NCBI RefSeq assembly: GCF_013403865.1
Contig: NZ_JABFDK010000004.1
Location: 124,001-188,000, forward strand
Reading direction: 5' to 3'
Length of the DNA stretch: 64,000 nt
From: Winogradskyella costae
GTDB lineage: Bacteria > Bacteroidota > Bacteroidia > Flavobacteriales > Flavobacteriaceae
Part shown: one piece after another, positions 18,567 to 27,712 of the stretch
Position numbering within the stretch: position 1 is the first letter of the stretch
Layout: every line of letters starts with the position of its first letter
The notes under the pieces: model-generated
Seen by the model: the letters and a program-made list of their open reading frames with translations, nothing else
Told to the model about the DNA's origin: nothing
Databases searched by the model: none
Translations under genes and position numbers: made by a program

Positions 18567-19020
18567 ATGAATTTATACAACATACTAATTCCTCTTATCG
18601 CTTTATGTTTATTCTCTTGTAACCGCATCACAAACTAAATAAAAGAAAATTTAAACAAAGGAGGTAAAATGGTTGGGGAATTGGCTTCAGAATTCTTTGA
18701 AGGTGTTTCTGAAGGTGTAGACAAAATCTTAGAATGCAAAATTATATTATCCGATGTCTTACTAAAGAATGGTTAAAAAATGGAGGTTATAGTATTGACA
18801 ACCACAATCGCACTAACAATACTAAACTCAAGTTATATTTAATTTTTTGAATCAACGCTTAATATAGAAGTAATTGCCAAAGCATATAATAAATATAGAT
18901 TAGAAATCGGTAGAGCAAAAACCACAATACAAGGGGGAAGCAGTGAAACCGGTTATTTTTCAGTTTTTATTTGATGAGCAGACAGACATTGATTATAAAA
19001 TCACAATAACTATCGACTAA
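18567..19020 (+). pseudogene. decayed small lipoprotein gene
   Basis: Starts with an intact lipoprotein signal peptide (MNLYNILIPLIALCLFSC) but meets an in-frame TAA after 23 codons. The same frame then continues with coding-like sequence (MVGELASEFFEGVSEGVD and onward), and at least three more frame changes near 18770, 18850 and 18970 are needed to follow the coding-like sequence to the end FDEQTDIDYKITITID at 19020. About 150 codons in all. The pattern is of a recently inactivated gene, not random intergenic DNA. The family is unknown. Confidence 0.65.
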
Positions 19021-19026
19021 AAAAAA

Positions 19027-19048
19027 GACCATCTCGTTAAAGATGGCC
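19027..19048 (+). terminator. weak terminator after the decayed lipoprotein gene
   Basis: CCATCT and AGATGG form a 6-base stem with a 6-base loop, followed by a pyrimidine-rich stretch ending in TTTT. Its position just after the remnant stop supports a former gene end. Confidence 0.4.
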
Positions 19049-19164
19049 TCTCCTTTTCATAACAATTAAATCCCATTCGAATGAAAGAATATAAGCTAAT
19101 AGCATTCTACTTACGTAATTTTGTGTGGCATGGTTTTATAAATAATTAAACTAACTTTAACCTT

Positions 19165-19638
19165 ATGAAAAATATTGTAGAAAAATTTTATACAGCTTTA
19201 AGTAATTGTGATGGTCCCACTATGATATCTTGTTATCATGACGATATTACTTTTGAAGACCCTGCATTTGGAACTTTAAAAGGCGAGCGTGCTAAGGCTA
19301 TGTGGTTAATGTTATGTGAATCCCAAAAAGGAAAAGGATTTAACGTTGAATTTTCAGAAATCAAAGCTAACGCTAAGACAGGTTCTGCGCATTGGGAAGC
19401 TATTTATAATTTTAGCAAAACAGGACGAAAAGTACACAACAAGATCGATGCGTCTTTTGAATTTAAAGACGGTTTAATTATTAAACATACAGACGAATTT
19501 AATTTGCGCAGATGGGCAAAGCAAGCTATGGGGGTTAAAGGCATTTTCTTTGGGGGAATGCAGTTCTTTAAGAACAAACTTCAAAGTCAGACGAATTCTA
19601 TGCTAGATAAATTCATAAAAGAAAACAAAGCCGTATAA
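19165..19638 (+). CDS. NTF2-like / SnoaL-like domain protein
   Basis: A 157-residue protein with the cone-shaped NTF2 fold pattern: N-terminal helices (VEKFYTALSNCDGPTMISCY), the DDITFEDPAFG strand, and a central sheet with AHWEAIYNF and KNKIDASFEF. Members bind or convert small hydrophobic ligands or act as dimerisation modules; the substrate cannot be read from sequence. It appears monocistronic, with its terminator overlapping the stop codon. Confidence 0.85.
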   Translation: MKNIVEKFYTALSNCDGPTMISCYHDDITFEDPAFGTLKGERAKAMWLMLCESQKGKGFNVEFSEIKANAKTGSAHWEAIYNFSKTGRKVHNKIDASFEFKDGLIIKHTDEFNLRRWAKQAMGVKGIFFGGMQFFKNKLQSQTNSMLDKFIKENKAV

Positions 19639-19653
19639 AATACGGCTTTGTTT
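19626..19653. terminator. terminator overlapping the NTF2-like stop codon
   Basis: CAAAGCCGTA and TACGGCTTTG form a perfect 10-base stem with loop TAAAA, which contains the TAA stop of the NTF2-like gene, followed by TTT. It may also serve the convergent lipoprotein gene ending at 19675. Confidence 0.85.
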
Positions 19654-19674
19654 AAACTTATTATAAGGCTTTGA

Positions 19675-20712
19675 TTAATCCTCTAAATATACTGCTGATG
19701 CAGAAGCTAGTGCACTATTAAAAGAAGGGGCAATATTTCCACCAGCTGAAAAGTTAGAAAAACCTAATATACGACCACCATCGTTTCCGGCTTCTGCGAT
19801 ATAAATAACTTCGTTTTCAGAATCGTAAGCAACATCAACAGGATTTCCCATAAACGTTGAAGATCCAGAAACTCTTATTTGATTTCCTGCCACAGCCATA
19901 ATATCACCGTTTGCAACGGCGTTAAATTTACTAGTAAAACCTGAAATGATATGAAACCCGCCATCATCTTGTACGTTAGTAGCATCTCCAATATCAGTCA
20001 TAATTAGAGTATCTGAAGAAGCATCATAGGTTATACCATGCGTTCTTACAACACCTTCAATAGTAATTCTTTTAGTGGCGCTAACTGTAGCGTCAGTAGT
20101 ATTGGACAAGAAATCATTAAATACCGCTAAATCACTAGTGGCATCCACTACTGCATATAAATCGTTGCCGATAAATGTAATTCCCCATAGCTTGAAATCT
20201 GTGGTAATAACATTCCTTAATGAGAAACTAGTCCCAGAATAGGTATAAATAAACAATTTTCCGTCAGCAGTTGTATCGTCTCCATCTGCATCTGCATTAT
20301 CTGCTACAACAAAAAGGTTTCCATTTACAGCCATTTCTCTTGGACTAGACATGTCGTTTGTTCCTAAAAAATCTGCGTTTAATACACTTCCGCTAACCAA
20401 ATCATCAATATTGGCAAAACCTTCTATACTATTGTTAGATCTTGATACTTGATAAACTGATTCAGAATCATCGTCATAAAATATTCCATCAGCTGCAGTA
20501 GAGGATGTTATTAAAGTTTTTGTTTCAATATTTTGTTCAGATTCAAAATCATAAACGGAAATATTTCCATTTGAATTATTGGAAGCATATAATGTAACAG
20601 AGTCGTAATTATCGCCCCCATCATTGTTGTCGTCATCATCACTACAAGATGTAAATGTTACACCAAGTGTTAATAATAAAACGAAAATTGAATTGAAATT
20701 CTTGTTAATCAT
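19675..20712 (-). CDS. surface-type lipoprotein with beta-propeller-like repeats
   Basis: A 345-residue lipoprotein: signal peptide with lipobox ending at C23 (FTSC), followed by SDDDDNND. Acidic residues right after the lipidated cysteine fit the Bacteroidota export signal that sends lipoproteins to the cell surface. The rest consists of repeated strands with patterns such as LYASNNSNGNISVYDF, YQVSRSNNSIEGF and IYIAEAGNDGGRILGF, like NHL/SMP-30-type beta propellers. No catalytic residues are evident. It is transcribed alone. Confidence 0.8.
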   Translation of the reverse strand: MINKNFNSIFVLLLTLGVTFTSCSDDDDNNDGGDNYDSVTLYASNNSNGNISVYDFESEQNIETKTLITSSTAADGIFYDDDSESVYQVSRSNNSIEGFANIDDLVSGSVLNADFLGTNDMSSPREMAVNGNLFVVADNADADGDDTTADGKLFIYTYSGTSFSLRNVITTDFKLWGITFIGNDLYAVVDATSDLAVFNDFLSNTTDATVSATKRITIEGVVRTHGITYDASSDTLIMTDIGDATNVQDDGGFHIISGFTSKFNAVANGDIMAVAGNQIRVSGSSTFMGNPVDVAYDSENEVIYIAEAGNDGGRILGFSNFSAGGNIAPSFNSALASASAVYLED

Positions 20713-20899
20713 AATTGTGTTTTTTTGAGTTAATACTTTGTACTTATATATACGAAAAAATCAAGTTTTGGTTTTTTTAAATTTAAAACCAAGAAACACA
20801 ATACACACAAAAACCTAATTATCAATACATTGAGTTGATGGTTTTTTGCTAACTTTAACAAATAGAAATGTAAGAAATATCCTAAAAAATGATACTAAT
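20713..20899. other. intergenic region with no gene seen
   Basis: Together with the following hairpin this fills the 317-base gap upstream of the surface lipoprotein gene (20712) and downstream of the acyltransferase gene (21030). It should hold the lipoprotein promoter, but no clear TAnnTTTG element was found. No frame with coding character was seen. Confidence 0.5.
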
Positions 20900-20900
20900 A

Positions 20901-20934
20901 AAAAAAGCCATCTAATTAAATCAGACAGCTTTTT
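20901..20934 (-). terminator. terminator of the kdsB-containing operon
   Basis: An imperfect hairpin (AAAAAGC...GCTTTTT with an inner TCT/AGA pairing) giving a T-run on the minus strand. It lies about 96 bases beyond the stop of the last gene of the operon, the PlsC-like acyltransferase. Confidence 0.6.
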
Positions 20935-21029
20935 GGGACAATGTTTCTTTTTAGGGACTTGGAGTTTACTTTATGTTTCATTGCAATAGAAATACTTCAA
21001 TTCTCGTGCCAGAATCTACTTCATAAGTT

Positions 21030-21578
21030 TTAGCTGTATTCTTTCACTTTTCCTTCTACACCTTTAAAAAAAGCTTTCATCACCTTAAAATCAGCTTCTA
21101 TATCATCTGTGAGATAAAATGGTTCTGAGATCTTGTTTTGCTTGTTCTTAAAATCTAGCGTGAACATTATAATTGGCACATTTGCCGTTTTGGCGATGTA
21201 GTAGAATCCTGTTCTCCACTTTTCTACTTTTTTCCGAGTACCTTCTGGTGCTAATGTTAATCGAAACTCATCTGTTTCGGTAAATAGTTTTGCAATAGCT
21301 TCTACTTTATTTTGACCAGACGTTCTATCGAGAGCACGTCCGCCAATAGCCCTAAAGTAGTAACCAAATGGCCATACAAACAGTTCTTTTTTTCCTACAA
21401 AATTAGTTTTAACATCAGTAACCTTGCGAAGAAGTACACCTATATAAAAGTCGTGCCAACTAGTATGAGGCACAGCAATAATAATAGATTTTTTAATTTT
21501 ATCTTTTGAAAAGTTAGTGTTCCCAACAACCTTCCAACCCAGTAACTTAAAATACACAAATTTGGCTAACCAGCGCAT
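21030..21578 (-). CDS. PlsC-like 1-acylglycerol-phosphate acyltransferase family protein
   Basis: A 182-residue acyltransferase with the catalytic H(x4)D motif as HTSWHD (H38, D43), the FVGKKELFVWPFG acceptor-binding segment and the APEGTRKK motif. Members acylate lysophosphatidate or related lipids at the membrane. It is shorter than typical PlsC (about 240 residues) and resembles the short YihG/phospholipid-acyltransferase-like forms. It is the last gene of the operon, one base after the KdnB-like gene, so a role in modifying a lipid or glycolipid is plausible. Confidence 0.85.
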   Translation of the reverse strand: MRWLAKFVYFKLLGWKVVGNTNFSKDKIKKSIIIAVPHTSWHDFYIGVLLRKVTDVKTNFVGKKELFVWPFGYYFRAIGGRALDRTSGQNKVEAIAKLFTETDEFRLTLAPEGTRKKVEKWRTGFYYIAKTANVPIIMFTLDFKNKQNKISEPFYLTDDIEADFKVMKAFFKGVEGKVKEYS

Positions 21579-21579
21579 G

Positions 21580-22662
21580 TTACATCTTTTTGTAAAGCTC
21601 TAAAAGCTTTTGTCTGGTGATAATGGTTTTCCAGTTTTTACCAATAGCATTTTCCCAAAGTGGTTCTAAACTCAATGCCACATCAATCATAATATCAAAT
21701 TGACTTTGATCTAAATCAGCACAAATTCCTAATGGGATTTCAATATTATGTTTGGCTTTCATCTCTTTAAAAATGGCTACACCTTCAGGATAAAACTCTT
21801 CCAAATGATCAAAGACGATACAGTTTCCAATACCATGTTTTACACCTAAGAGGTACCCTAAACCATAACTCATAGCATGCGCGACACCAACCTGCGAATA
21901 AGCAATACTCATCCCACCATGCCAAGAAGCCATCATTAATTTATCTTGCGCTTCTTCGACACTTAACGTATCTCTTAAAAAGATTTCTTTACACAGCTCA
22001 AAAGCCTTTTCCCCATAACTTTCGCTAAAAGCATTAAGATATGTTCCTGTGAGAGATTCGACACAGTGCACAAAGCAATCCATTCCGGTATAAAACCATT
22101 GATCTTTTGGAACATCCTTAGTTAATTCTGGGTCTAAAATCACCTGATCAAATGGGGTGAAATCACTGTTGATTCCCAGTTTACGTACCGGACCAGTTAA
22201 AATTGTGGTTCTAGACACTTCTGCACCTGTACCAGAAATTGTAGGAATACCAACATGATAAATCGCAGCATGTTTTATTAAGTCCCATCCTTGATAATCT
22301 TTAGACTCTCCTTTATTAGTTAGCATTAAAGACACTGCTTTCGCAACATCTAAAACCGTACCGCCCCCAATACCAATAATCCCAGATGGAAGTTCACTAT
22401 ATTCTAATATAATGTCTTCAACTAACTGATCTATCTGATCGGTGCTTGGCTCATTATTAGTAGGAACATATATAATTTTATCCTTGTAGGATAATGTAAT
22501 GCGAGACGTTAACCAATGATTGCCTTTAAAGACATCATCAACATAAAATATAAATGGTGCATTGCGTCCTTTACGCTTTAAAGAGAGGATCTCATCGAGT
22601 TGATTAAAACTTCCTCGTCCAAAAACAACTCTGGACACCATTGGATAATTTTTGAATATCAT
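21580..22662 (-). CDS. iron-containing alcohol dehydrogenase, KdnB-like Kdo 8-oxidase
   Basis: A 360-residue type III alcohol dehydrogenase with the nucleotide-binding GIGGGTVLDVAKA segment (about residues 98-110), ISGTGAEVSRT, and metal-binding residues in the YTGMDCFVHCVESLTG, HAMSYGLGYLLGVKHGIGN region. The YQGWDLIKH and DPELTKDVPKDQWFYTGMDCF segments match my memory of KdnB, which oxidises the C8 hydroxyl of 3-deoxy-D-manno-octulosonate. The presence of kdsB three genes upstream strongly supports a Kdo role. No KdnA-like aminotransferase is in the window. A general alcohol dehydrogenase is the alternative. Confidence 0.75.
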   Translation of the reverse strand: MIFKNYPMVSRVVFGRGSFNQLDEILSLKRKGRNAPFIFYVDDVFKGNHWLTSRITLSYKDKIIYVPTNNEPSTDQIDQLVEDIILEYSELPSGIIGIGGGTVLDVAKAVSLMLTNKGESKDYQGWDLIKHAAIYHVGIPTISGTGAEVSRTTILTGPVRKLGINSDFTPFDQVILDPELTKDVPKDQWFYTGMDCFVHCVESLTGTYLNAFSESYGEKAFELCKEIFLRDTLSVEEAQDKLMMASWHGGMSIAYSQVGVAHAMSYGLGYLLGVKHGIGNCIVFDHLEEFYPEGVAIFKEMKAKHNIEIPLGICADLDQSQFDIMIDVALSLEPLWENAIGKNWKTIITRQKLLELYKKM

Positions 22663-22703
22663 TTACTTTATATCTTTAACAAAAATAATAACTTAGTTTA
22701 TAT

Positions 22704-23327
22704 TTAATAACTATTTAAATGAAATTGTAACTTTTCATTAAATAGTCCAATATGATAGCCATCTACCAAGGCGTGATTTACACTGATAGCGACTTGCATT
22801 TCTTTTTTTGATCCTACACTTTCCATTTTGCTAAACGCCAATTTTGGTATAGATTCTTTACCTCCTTTGAACGGCTCTTTATGACCTGTAAAATTCACCC
22901 ATGGCAAAGACGAGCAATGCACACAATCTATTGAGTTTACCGGTGGAAATAGTTCATTAGAACCAAATACTCTTTCTTTTTCTTTTAAAAAATTATTCTG
23001 AAATTTTAGAATATCTTTATGATACGTCACAAATGAAAATCCGAATGTTTTATTAGGCCTTAAGATTGTGGGTGATGCATGAATGGTATCACATACCACC
23101 ACTTCATTACAGTCATTTATTCTGTATTTTAAATTCTCAACGTCATTTATAGCCTGCATTGTAGCATGCAAATAGGTGATAAAAAAAGAGGGGTCATTAT
23201 GACGTGAATATTCATAAGCATTTGAAACATCTACTTTGAATGTCACTCCAAAATAAGGATCTACAAACGTATTAAAGAACTCAAAATGAGCTTGTCTATT
23301 CCATGTATGCTTATCAAGTACTTTCAA
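22704..23327 (-). CDS. CatA-family (chloramphenicol acetyltransferase-like) acyltransferase
   Basis: A 207-residue protein with the full CAT fold pattern, including the N-terminal WNRQAHFEFF segment and the catalytic HxxxD motif in NHALVDGYH (H185). Family members acetylate chloramphenicol, but many chromosomal homologues have other substrates. In this operon the substrate is more likely an envelope sugar such as a modified Kdo (inference). Translation starts at TTG, four bases after the stop of the HAD gene. Confidence 0.8.
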   Translation of the reverse strand: MKVLDKHTWNRQAHFEFFNTFVDPYFGVTFKVDVSNAYEYSRHNDPSFFITYLHATMQAINDVENLKYRINDCNEVVVCDTIHASPTILRPNKTFGFSFVTYHKDILKFQNNFLKEKERVFGSNELFPPVNSIDCVHCSSLPWVNFTGHKEPFKGGKESIPKLAFSKMESVGSKKEMQVAISVNHALVDGYHIGLFNEKLQFHLNSY

Positions 23328-23331
23328 ATTC

Positions 23332-24036
23332 TTAATTAAAATATTTTAAAATTTCAGTTAAATTATGTGCCGTCTTATATTCCGATCCATTGGATTCTTC
23401 TTTAGATACTGTTTCATGCTGCCACGTGGTATGAAATGGCACATGAATAGCTTTTGACCCAATCTTCACTAAAGGCAAAATGTCTGACTTTAAAGAATTC
23501 CCAACCATTAAAAAGGACTCTGGTTCTATATCTAGTCGTTTTAATAATTGAATATAATTAGTCTCATGTTTTTCACTTAACACTTCGATATGATGAAAAT
23601 ATTTTAACAATCCAGATTTTTCTAGTTTTCGTTCTTGGTCTAGCAAATCTCCTTTTGTAGCGACAATTAATTTATAATCTTTAGACAATATCTTTAGCAC
23701 CTCTTCTACTCCATCTAATAATTCAATTGGCTTATTAATCATCTCCTTACCGATGACCAATATTTTAGATATAATAGCATTGGATACTGCTCCATTAGAT
23801 AATTCAACGGCCAATTCAATCATAGATAAAATAAAACCTTTAACACCATAACCGTAGGTCGGAAGGTTTTCAATTTCCATTCTAAATAATTCTTGATCTA
23901 TTTTATTAGGCGTCTCGTAATGCGACAATAATCGCCCTACTTCCTCTTCCGCTTGCCTAAAATAGGTTTCGTTCACCCAAAGCGTATCGTCGGCATCAAA
24001 GCCTATAACTTTTATGTTACTATAATTTATTTCCAC
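23332..24036 (-). CDS. HAD-superfamily hydrolase
   Basis: A 234-residue phosphatase-like protein. Motif I is FDADDTLW (nucleophile D14, acid D16), a helical cap follows (about residues 25-100), motif II is the VATKGD region, and motif IV includes GNSLKSDI. The cap and lack of KdsC-like tetramer features make it a general C1-cap HAD rather than Kdo-8-phosphate phosphatase. It starts at GTG overlapping the 3' end of kdsB by 10 bases, so the two are coupled. Confidence 0.85.
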   Translation of the reverse strand: MEINYSNIKVIGFDADDTLWVNETYFRQAEEEVGRLLSHYETPNKIDQELFRMEIENLPTYGYGVKGFILSMIELAVELSNGAVSNAIISKILVIGKEMINKPIELLDGVEEVLKILSKDYKLIVATKGDLLDQERKLEKSGLLKYFHHIEVLSEKHETNYIQLLKRLDIEPESFLMVGNSLKSDILPLVKIGSKAIHVPFHTTWQHETVSKEESNGSEYKTAHNLTEILKYFN

Positions 24037-24755
24037 AAACGCTTCGCTTTTTCTAAATCTTCAGGTGTATCTATTTCTACTCCTTGAATTTGAGTTTCTA
24101 CCATTTTTATACGTTTACCATATTCCAAGTATCTAATACATTCAATTTTTTCAGATGCTTCAAGAAACTGCATTGGCAGAACGGTAAAATCTAATAAAGC
24201 TTGTTTTCTAAAAGCATAAATTCCTTTATGCTTAAAATAACGTGCCCCTACATTTGCATCTCTTGGATACGGAATTGGACTTCTAGAAAAATACAATGCA
24301 AAATTCTGCTGATCTACAATGACTTTTACTGTATTCGGATTTTTAATCTCCTCTAAATCATTAATCTCAACCATTAAAGAAGCTAAATCAATCTCTTTAT
24401 TTTTATCGTCCTTAAAAACTTCAATTACTTTTGCTAAACTTTCCCCTTCCGTAAATGGTTCATCTCCCTGTACATTTATTACAATATCACAATCTACATT
24501 AGCAACAGCTTCTGCGATTCTATCGCTACCCGATTCGTGCTCCTTTATACTCATAATGGCTTTGCCGCCATTATTAACAATTTCATTAAAAATAATATCG
24601 CTATCAGTCACCACATACACCTCGCTAAACAACTCAGTTGCTACAGTAGCTTCATAAGTTCTTAGAATTACAGATTTACCTGCTAAATTCTGCATCAATT
24701 TACCTGGAAATCGGGATGCACTATAGCGTGCAGGAATCATGGATATAATTTTCAT
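24027..24755 (-). CDS. kdsB: 3-deoxy-manno-octulosonate cytidylyltransferase
   Basis: Makes CMP-Kdo from CTP and Kdo, the activated sugar for the LPS inner core. The 242-residue protein starts with [15 protein letters not shown], the nucleotide-binding signature, and has INVQGDEPF (metal-binding aspartate), [11 protein letters not shown] and [13 protein letters not shown], all diagnostic of KdsB. In Shewanella the KdsB next to kdnB prefers the 8-amino form of Kdo; the same may hold here. Confidence 0.95.
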   Translation of the reverse strand: MKIISMIPARYSASRFPGKLMQNLAGKSVILRTYEATVATELFSEVYVVTDSDIIFNEIVNNGGKAIMSIKEHESGSDRIAEAVANVDCDIVINVQGDEPFTEGESLAKVIEVFKDDKNKEIDLASLMVEINDLEEIKNPNTVKVIVDQQNFALYFSRSPIPYPRDANVGARYFKHKGIYAFRKQALLDFTVLPMQFLEASEKIECIRYLEYGKRIKMVETQIQGVEIDTPEDLEKAKRLWK

Positions 24756-24801
24756 CTATGTAATTTGTATAAGGAACGAATTCAATTTCAAAAATAAGGT
24801 T

Positions 24802-25371
24802 TTAAGATGATTTCGGTCTATTTGGTCGCATCTTTTTATAGAGTTTATAAATCAAATAAAATATAAATAGAACTAAGATTATTGCTAAAATCGGTAAGAA
24901 TATAGAGACAATAGTCATTACAACGGAGGTACCTGTTTCAACGGTTGATACTATAGGGTTTCCAAAGCCAGCTGTAGAGACCGTAGACCCCACGCGTGTT
25001 GCACTAGCAGAGCTTTTAACGGCGGCTGCAGTTCCGCCTCCTGCAATAATCGCCAAAGCCCAAGTAATTACAGGACTTAAATCTGCCACGGTAGACACCA
25101 TTATCGCTGTACCAGCGATAGTTGCTAACGGAATGGCGATGCTATCTAATAAATTATCTACCACAGGAATGTAATAGGCTACAATTTCAACCAAAGTTGC
25201 TATACCTAAAGTAATTACAGCAGTTATACTACCAATCCATTGCCACGACTCATTAAGCTCCCAAACATTAAAATAGGCTGCTAAGCTTAAAGCAAACAAT
25301 GGCAAAAAGACTCTAAAACCTACAGAAGCTGAAAGCCCAATGCCTAAAAAAACACTTAGAATTGTTTCCAT
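24802..25371 (-). CDS. DUF4126 membrane protein
   Basis: A 189-residue inner-membrane protein with four to five hydrophobic segments rich in glycine, alanine and valine and a basic C-terminal tail (KKMRPNRPKSS). The start (SVFLGIGLSASVGFRVFLPLF) and the GGGTAAAVKSSASATRVGSTVSTAGFGNP segment are typical of DUF4126. Function is unknown. It lies between the RecD-like gene (10 bases) and kdsB (46 bases) in the same operon. Confidence 0.85.
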   Translation of the reverse strand: METILSVFLGIGLSASVGFRVFLPLFALSLAAYFNVWELNESWQWIGSITAVITLGIATLVEIVAYYIPVVDNLLDSIAIPLATIAGTAIMVSTVADLSPVITWALAIIAGGGTAAAVKSSASATRVGSTVSTAGFGNPIVSTVETGTSVVMTIVSIFLPILAIILVLFIFYLIYKLYKKMRPNRPKSS

Positions 25372-25381
25372 TATAACTACT

Positions 25382-26821
25382 TTAGTTTGATTCTTTTTCT
25401 ACAAACATCTCATCCTTAAACCCAATTAAATACAGCTTTTCTTTTGCTCTTGTAATTGCTGTATACAACCACCTAATATAATCTCTATCCATACCATTTG
25501 GCAAATACGGTTGCTCTACAAAAATGGTGTTCCATTGACCACCTTGAGACTTATGGCAAGTAATTGCATACGAAAACTTGACTTGTAAAGCGTTGAAAAA
25601 TTTATTGTTCTTTACTCCTAAAAAGCGCTTATATTTTGTCTCCCCTTCATAATCCTTAGAGACTTCTTGGTACAATCGGTTTGATTCTTCATAACTTAGT
25701 GAGGCACTTTCTACATCGATAGTATCTAAAAGTAGTACTGTTTCAAAAGGTGTCATATTAGGATAATCTACCATTCTTAATTTTACTTCCGCAAATCTAA
25801 AACCATATAATTCTTTGATACTAAAGATCTCTAAGACTTCAATAATATCTCCGTTGGCAATGAAACCAGCTTCACTTGTAGGTTTTAACCAAAAATAATT
25901 GTTCTTAACAACCATTAGGTAATCTCCTGCAGACAACTCCGTTTCATTAAATAAAATACGTTGTCTAATTTGTTGGTTGTATGCATTAGCGCGTTTATTA
26001 CTTCTTACAATGATTGCCGTTTCTTCGTAACCATCTGCGCTATATGCATCGTTAATGGCATCCATAATTTCGTAACCATCTATTAAACGTACACTATCTG
26101 CATAACCATTTAAGTCGAATTTAAAGCTCTCGTAAAAATTAGATTCCAAAACCGCTCTAAGTTCTGTAGCGTTACTTAAAATACCTGAACCCTGTTCTTG
26201 TCTTACAACTTCATCTAACTCAATTCCTACAACATCTTTGCTGTAGTTTAAACTAAGCTTATTTTCATCTAACGCTGGACTCAAATCGGACTTCACCGGA
26301 GGCAACTGTGCTTTATCCCCTATTAATAGTAGTTTACACTCATGACCAGAATACACATACTGCATAAGATCATCTAGCAAAGAACTGCTATCAAATGATT
26401 TTGTATCTGAAGGAGTATCTGGTATCATAGAAGCTTCATCTACAATAAAAATAGTATTACGGTGCTTATTTGGTTGCATCACAAAGTTAACACCTCCTCC
26501 TTTGTCTTTTTTAGGAAAATAAATCTTTTTATGAATGGTAAAAGCCTCCTTTTTAGAGTAATTTGAAATAACCTTAGCTGCTCTACCTGTAGGAGCTAAT
26601 AAAACGGCACTTTTCTTTACTTGCCATAAATTGGAAACTATAGTACCAATAATACTTGTTTTACCTGTACCTGCGTATCCTTTTAATAAGTAAATTGAAT
26701 TTTTATTAGTATCAAAAATAAATTGAGACAACTGCATCAACACCATGTCTTGCTTAGAAGTAGGTGCAAATGGAAATTTAGATTTTAATAGCGAGTAGAA
26801 TGCAGATGCATTAGAAATCAT
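25382..26821 (-). CDS. RecD/Dda-like ATP-dependent DNA helicase
   Basis: A 479-residue superfamily-1 helicase. Walker A is GYAGTGKTS (residues 48-56), Walker B is FIVDEASMI (about 130), and motif III is LLIGDKAQLPPV. The C-terminal UvrD-type domain has AITCHKSQGGQW and WLYTAITRAKEKLYLI (motifs V and VI). It is of the stand-alone RecD2/Dda size, so it probably unwinds DNA 5' to 3' during repair or conflict resolution. It is the first gene of the envelope operon, an unrelated neighbour in function. Confidence 0.88.
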   Translation of the reverse strand: MISNASAFYSLLKSKFPFAPTSKQDMVLMQLSQFIFDTNKNSIYLLKGYAGTGKTSIIGTIVSNLWQVKKSAVLLAPTGRAAKVISNYSKKEAFTIHKKIYFPKKDKGGGVNFVMQPNKHRNTIFIVDEASMIPDTPSDTKSFDSSSLLDDLMQYVYSGHECKLLLIGDKAQLPPVKSDLSPALDENKLSLNYSKDVVGIELDEVVRQEQGSGILSNATELRAVLESNFYESFKFDLNGYADSVRLIDGYEIMDAINDAYSADGYEETAIIVRSNKRANAYNQQIRQRILFNETELSAGDYLMVVKNNYFWLKPTSEAGFIANGDIIEVLEIFSIKELYGFRFAEVKLRMVDYPNMTPFETVLLLDTIDVESASLSYEESNRLYQEVSKDYEGETKYKRFLGVKNNKFFNALQVKFSYAITCHKSQGGQWNTIFVEQPYLPNGMDRDYIRWLYTAITRAKEKLYLIGFKDEMFVEKESN

Positions 26822-26918
26822 AGAGAGTATAAATATATAGCAAGATACTATTATTCTACCTTTTTAAAGCGCAAATTTCATTAAGTTCAATATTTTTAAT
26901 GTTTTTTATTTTAGATAG

Positions 26919-26949
26919 TTTTAACCAACAAAAAAAAATTGTAGATTTG
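26919..26949 (+). promoter_or_regulatory. putative promoter of the plus-strand DUF3822/rsmD operon
   Basis: TTTT (26919-26922), 19 bases, and TAGATTTG (26942-26949), an exact match to the Bacteroidota -7 consensus TAnnTTTG with a weak -33 element. It lies 36 bases before the start of the gene at 26986. Confidence 0.6.
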
Positions 26950-26985
26950 CGATAGACCTAATAGACTTAATAAATAAAAACTAAT

Positions 26986-27711
26986 ATGGAAGTAATTATA
27001 GCGATTGTAGTTATTATAGCATTAACCATTGGAATTGTATGGTTAATAGACAAATTTGTACCTAAAAAAATAAAACCAGTGATTAACATATTACTATGGG
27101 TCTTAATTATTTTCTTAGGCTATATAACTTACATGTCTGTTTATAAAGAAATACAATTTAACGAATTAAAACAGAAACGATTTGCTGTGGTAATTGACCG
27201 TCTTATTGACATTAGAGATGCACAATTAGCATATAAAGATGTAAATGGAACATTTACAGACAGTTTCGATAAACTAATCAGCTTTGTAGAAACTGGTAAA
27301 GTGCCAATTACACAAAGACGTGATACTTTAGTCTTAGATGAAGAGAAGACAAAAGCATTTGGTGGTGTTGAAACTATGAAAACACTCACATTAATTGATA
27401 CGTTGAGTTTCTATTCTGTTAAGGACTCACTATTTAAAGGTAGTGATCGTTATAAAAAAATGATGGATGTTGGTGTTGGCAAAGAAGGCTCAAAATTCAC
27501 TCTTAAAGCTGGTAAGTTAGACGAGTTCTCTGTGTTTGAAGCAAGCATTGAAAAATCTGTTGTCTTAAATGATCAAGAACCTTACTTAATTCAAAAAGAA
27601 AACCAAGTAATGTCTGTAGATGGTGTTAATGGACCAACTTTAAAAGTAGGATCTATGACCGAAGTATTCACTAAAGGAAACTGGCCAAAAAGCTACACAA
27701 ATAAAGAATAG
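26986..27711 (+). CDS. conserved membrane-anchored protein of unknown function
   Basis: A 241-residue protein with two N-terminal helices (about residues 3-22 and 31-51) and a soluble remainder of about 190 residues, rich in lysine and aspartate (for example LIDIRDAQLAYKDVNGTFTDSFD, reminiscent of the soluble part of pilin-like proteins). I do not recognise a named domain. It starts the operon with the DUF3822 gene and rsmD, one base upstream of DUF3822, and is conserved in Flavobacteriaceae as far as I recall. Confidence 0.75.
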   Translation: MEVIIAIVVIIALTIGIVWLIDKFVPKKIKPVINILLWVLIIFLGYITYMSVYKEIQFNELKQKRFAVVIDRLIDIRDAQLAYKDVNGTFTDSFDKLISFVETGKVPITQRRDTLVLDEEKTKAFGGVETMKTLTLIDTLSFYSVKDSLFKGSDRYKKMMDVGVGKEGSKFTLKAGKLDEFSVFEASIEKSVVLNDQEPYLIQKENQVMSVDGVNGPTLKVGSMTEVFTKGNWPKSYTNKE

Positions 27712-27712
27712 T

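Noticed and set aside
19081..19149. A 22-codon frame starting MKEYKLIAFYLRNF
   Set aside because: Very short, no recognised family and no supporting promoter; it could be a leader peptide but cannot be supported.
22704..23327. A chloramphenicol-resistance gene
   Set aside because: The gene is embedded in an envelope-sugar operon with no mobile signature; many CAT-fold enzymes have other substrates, so resistance cannot be claimed.
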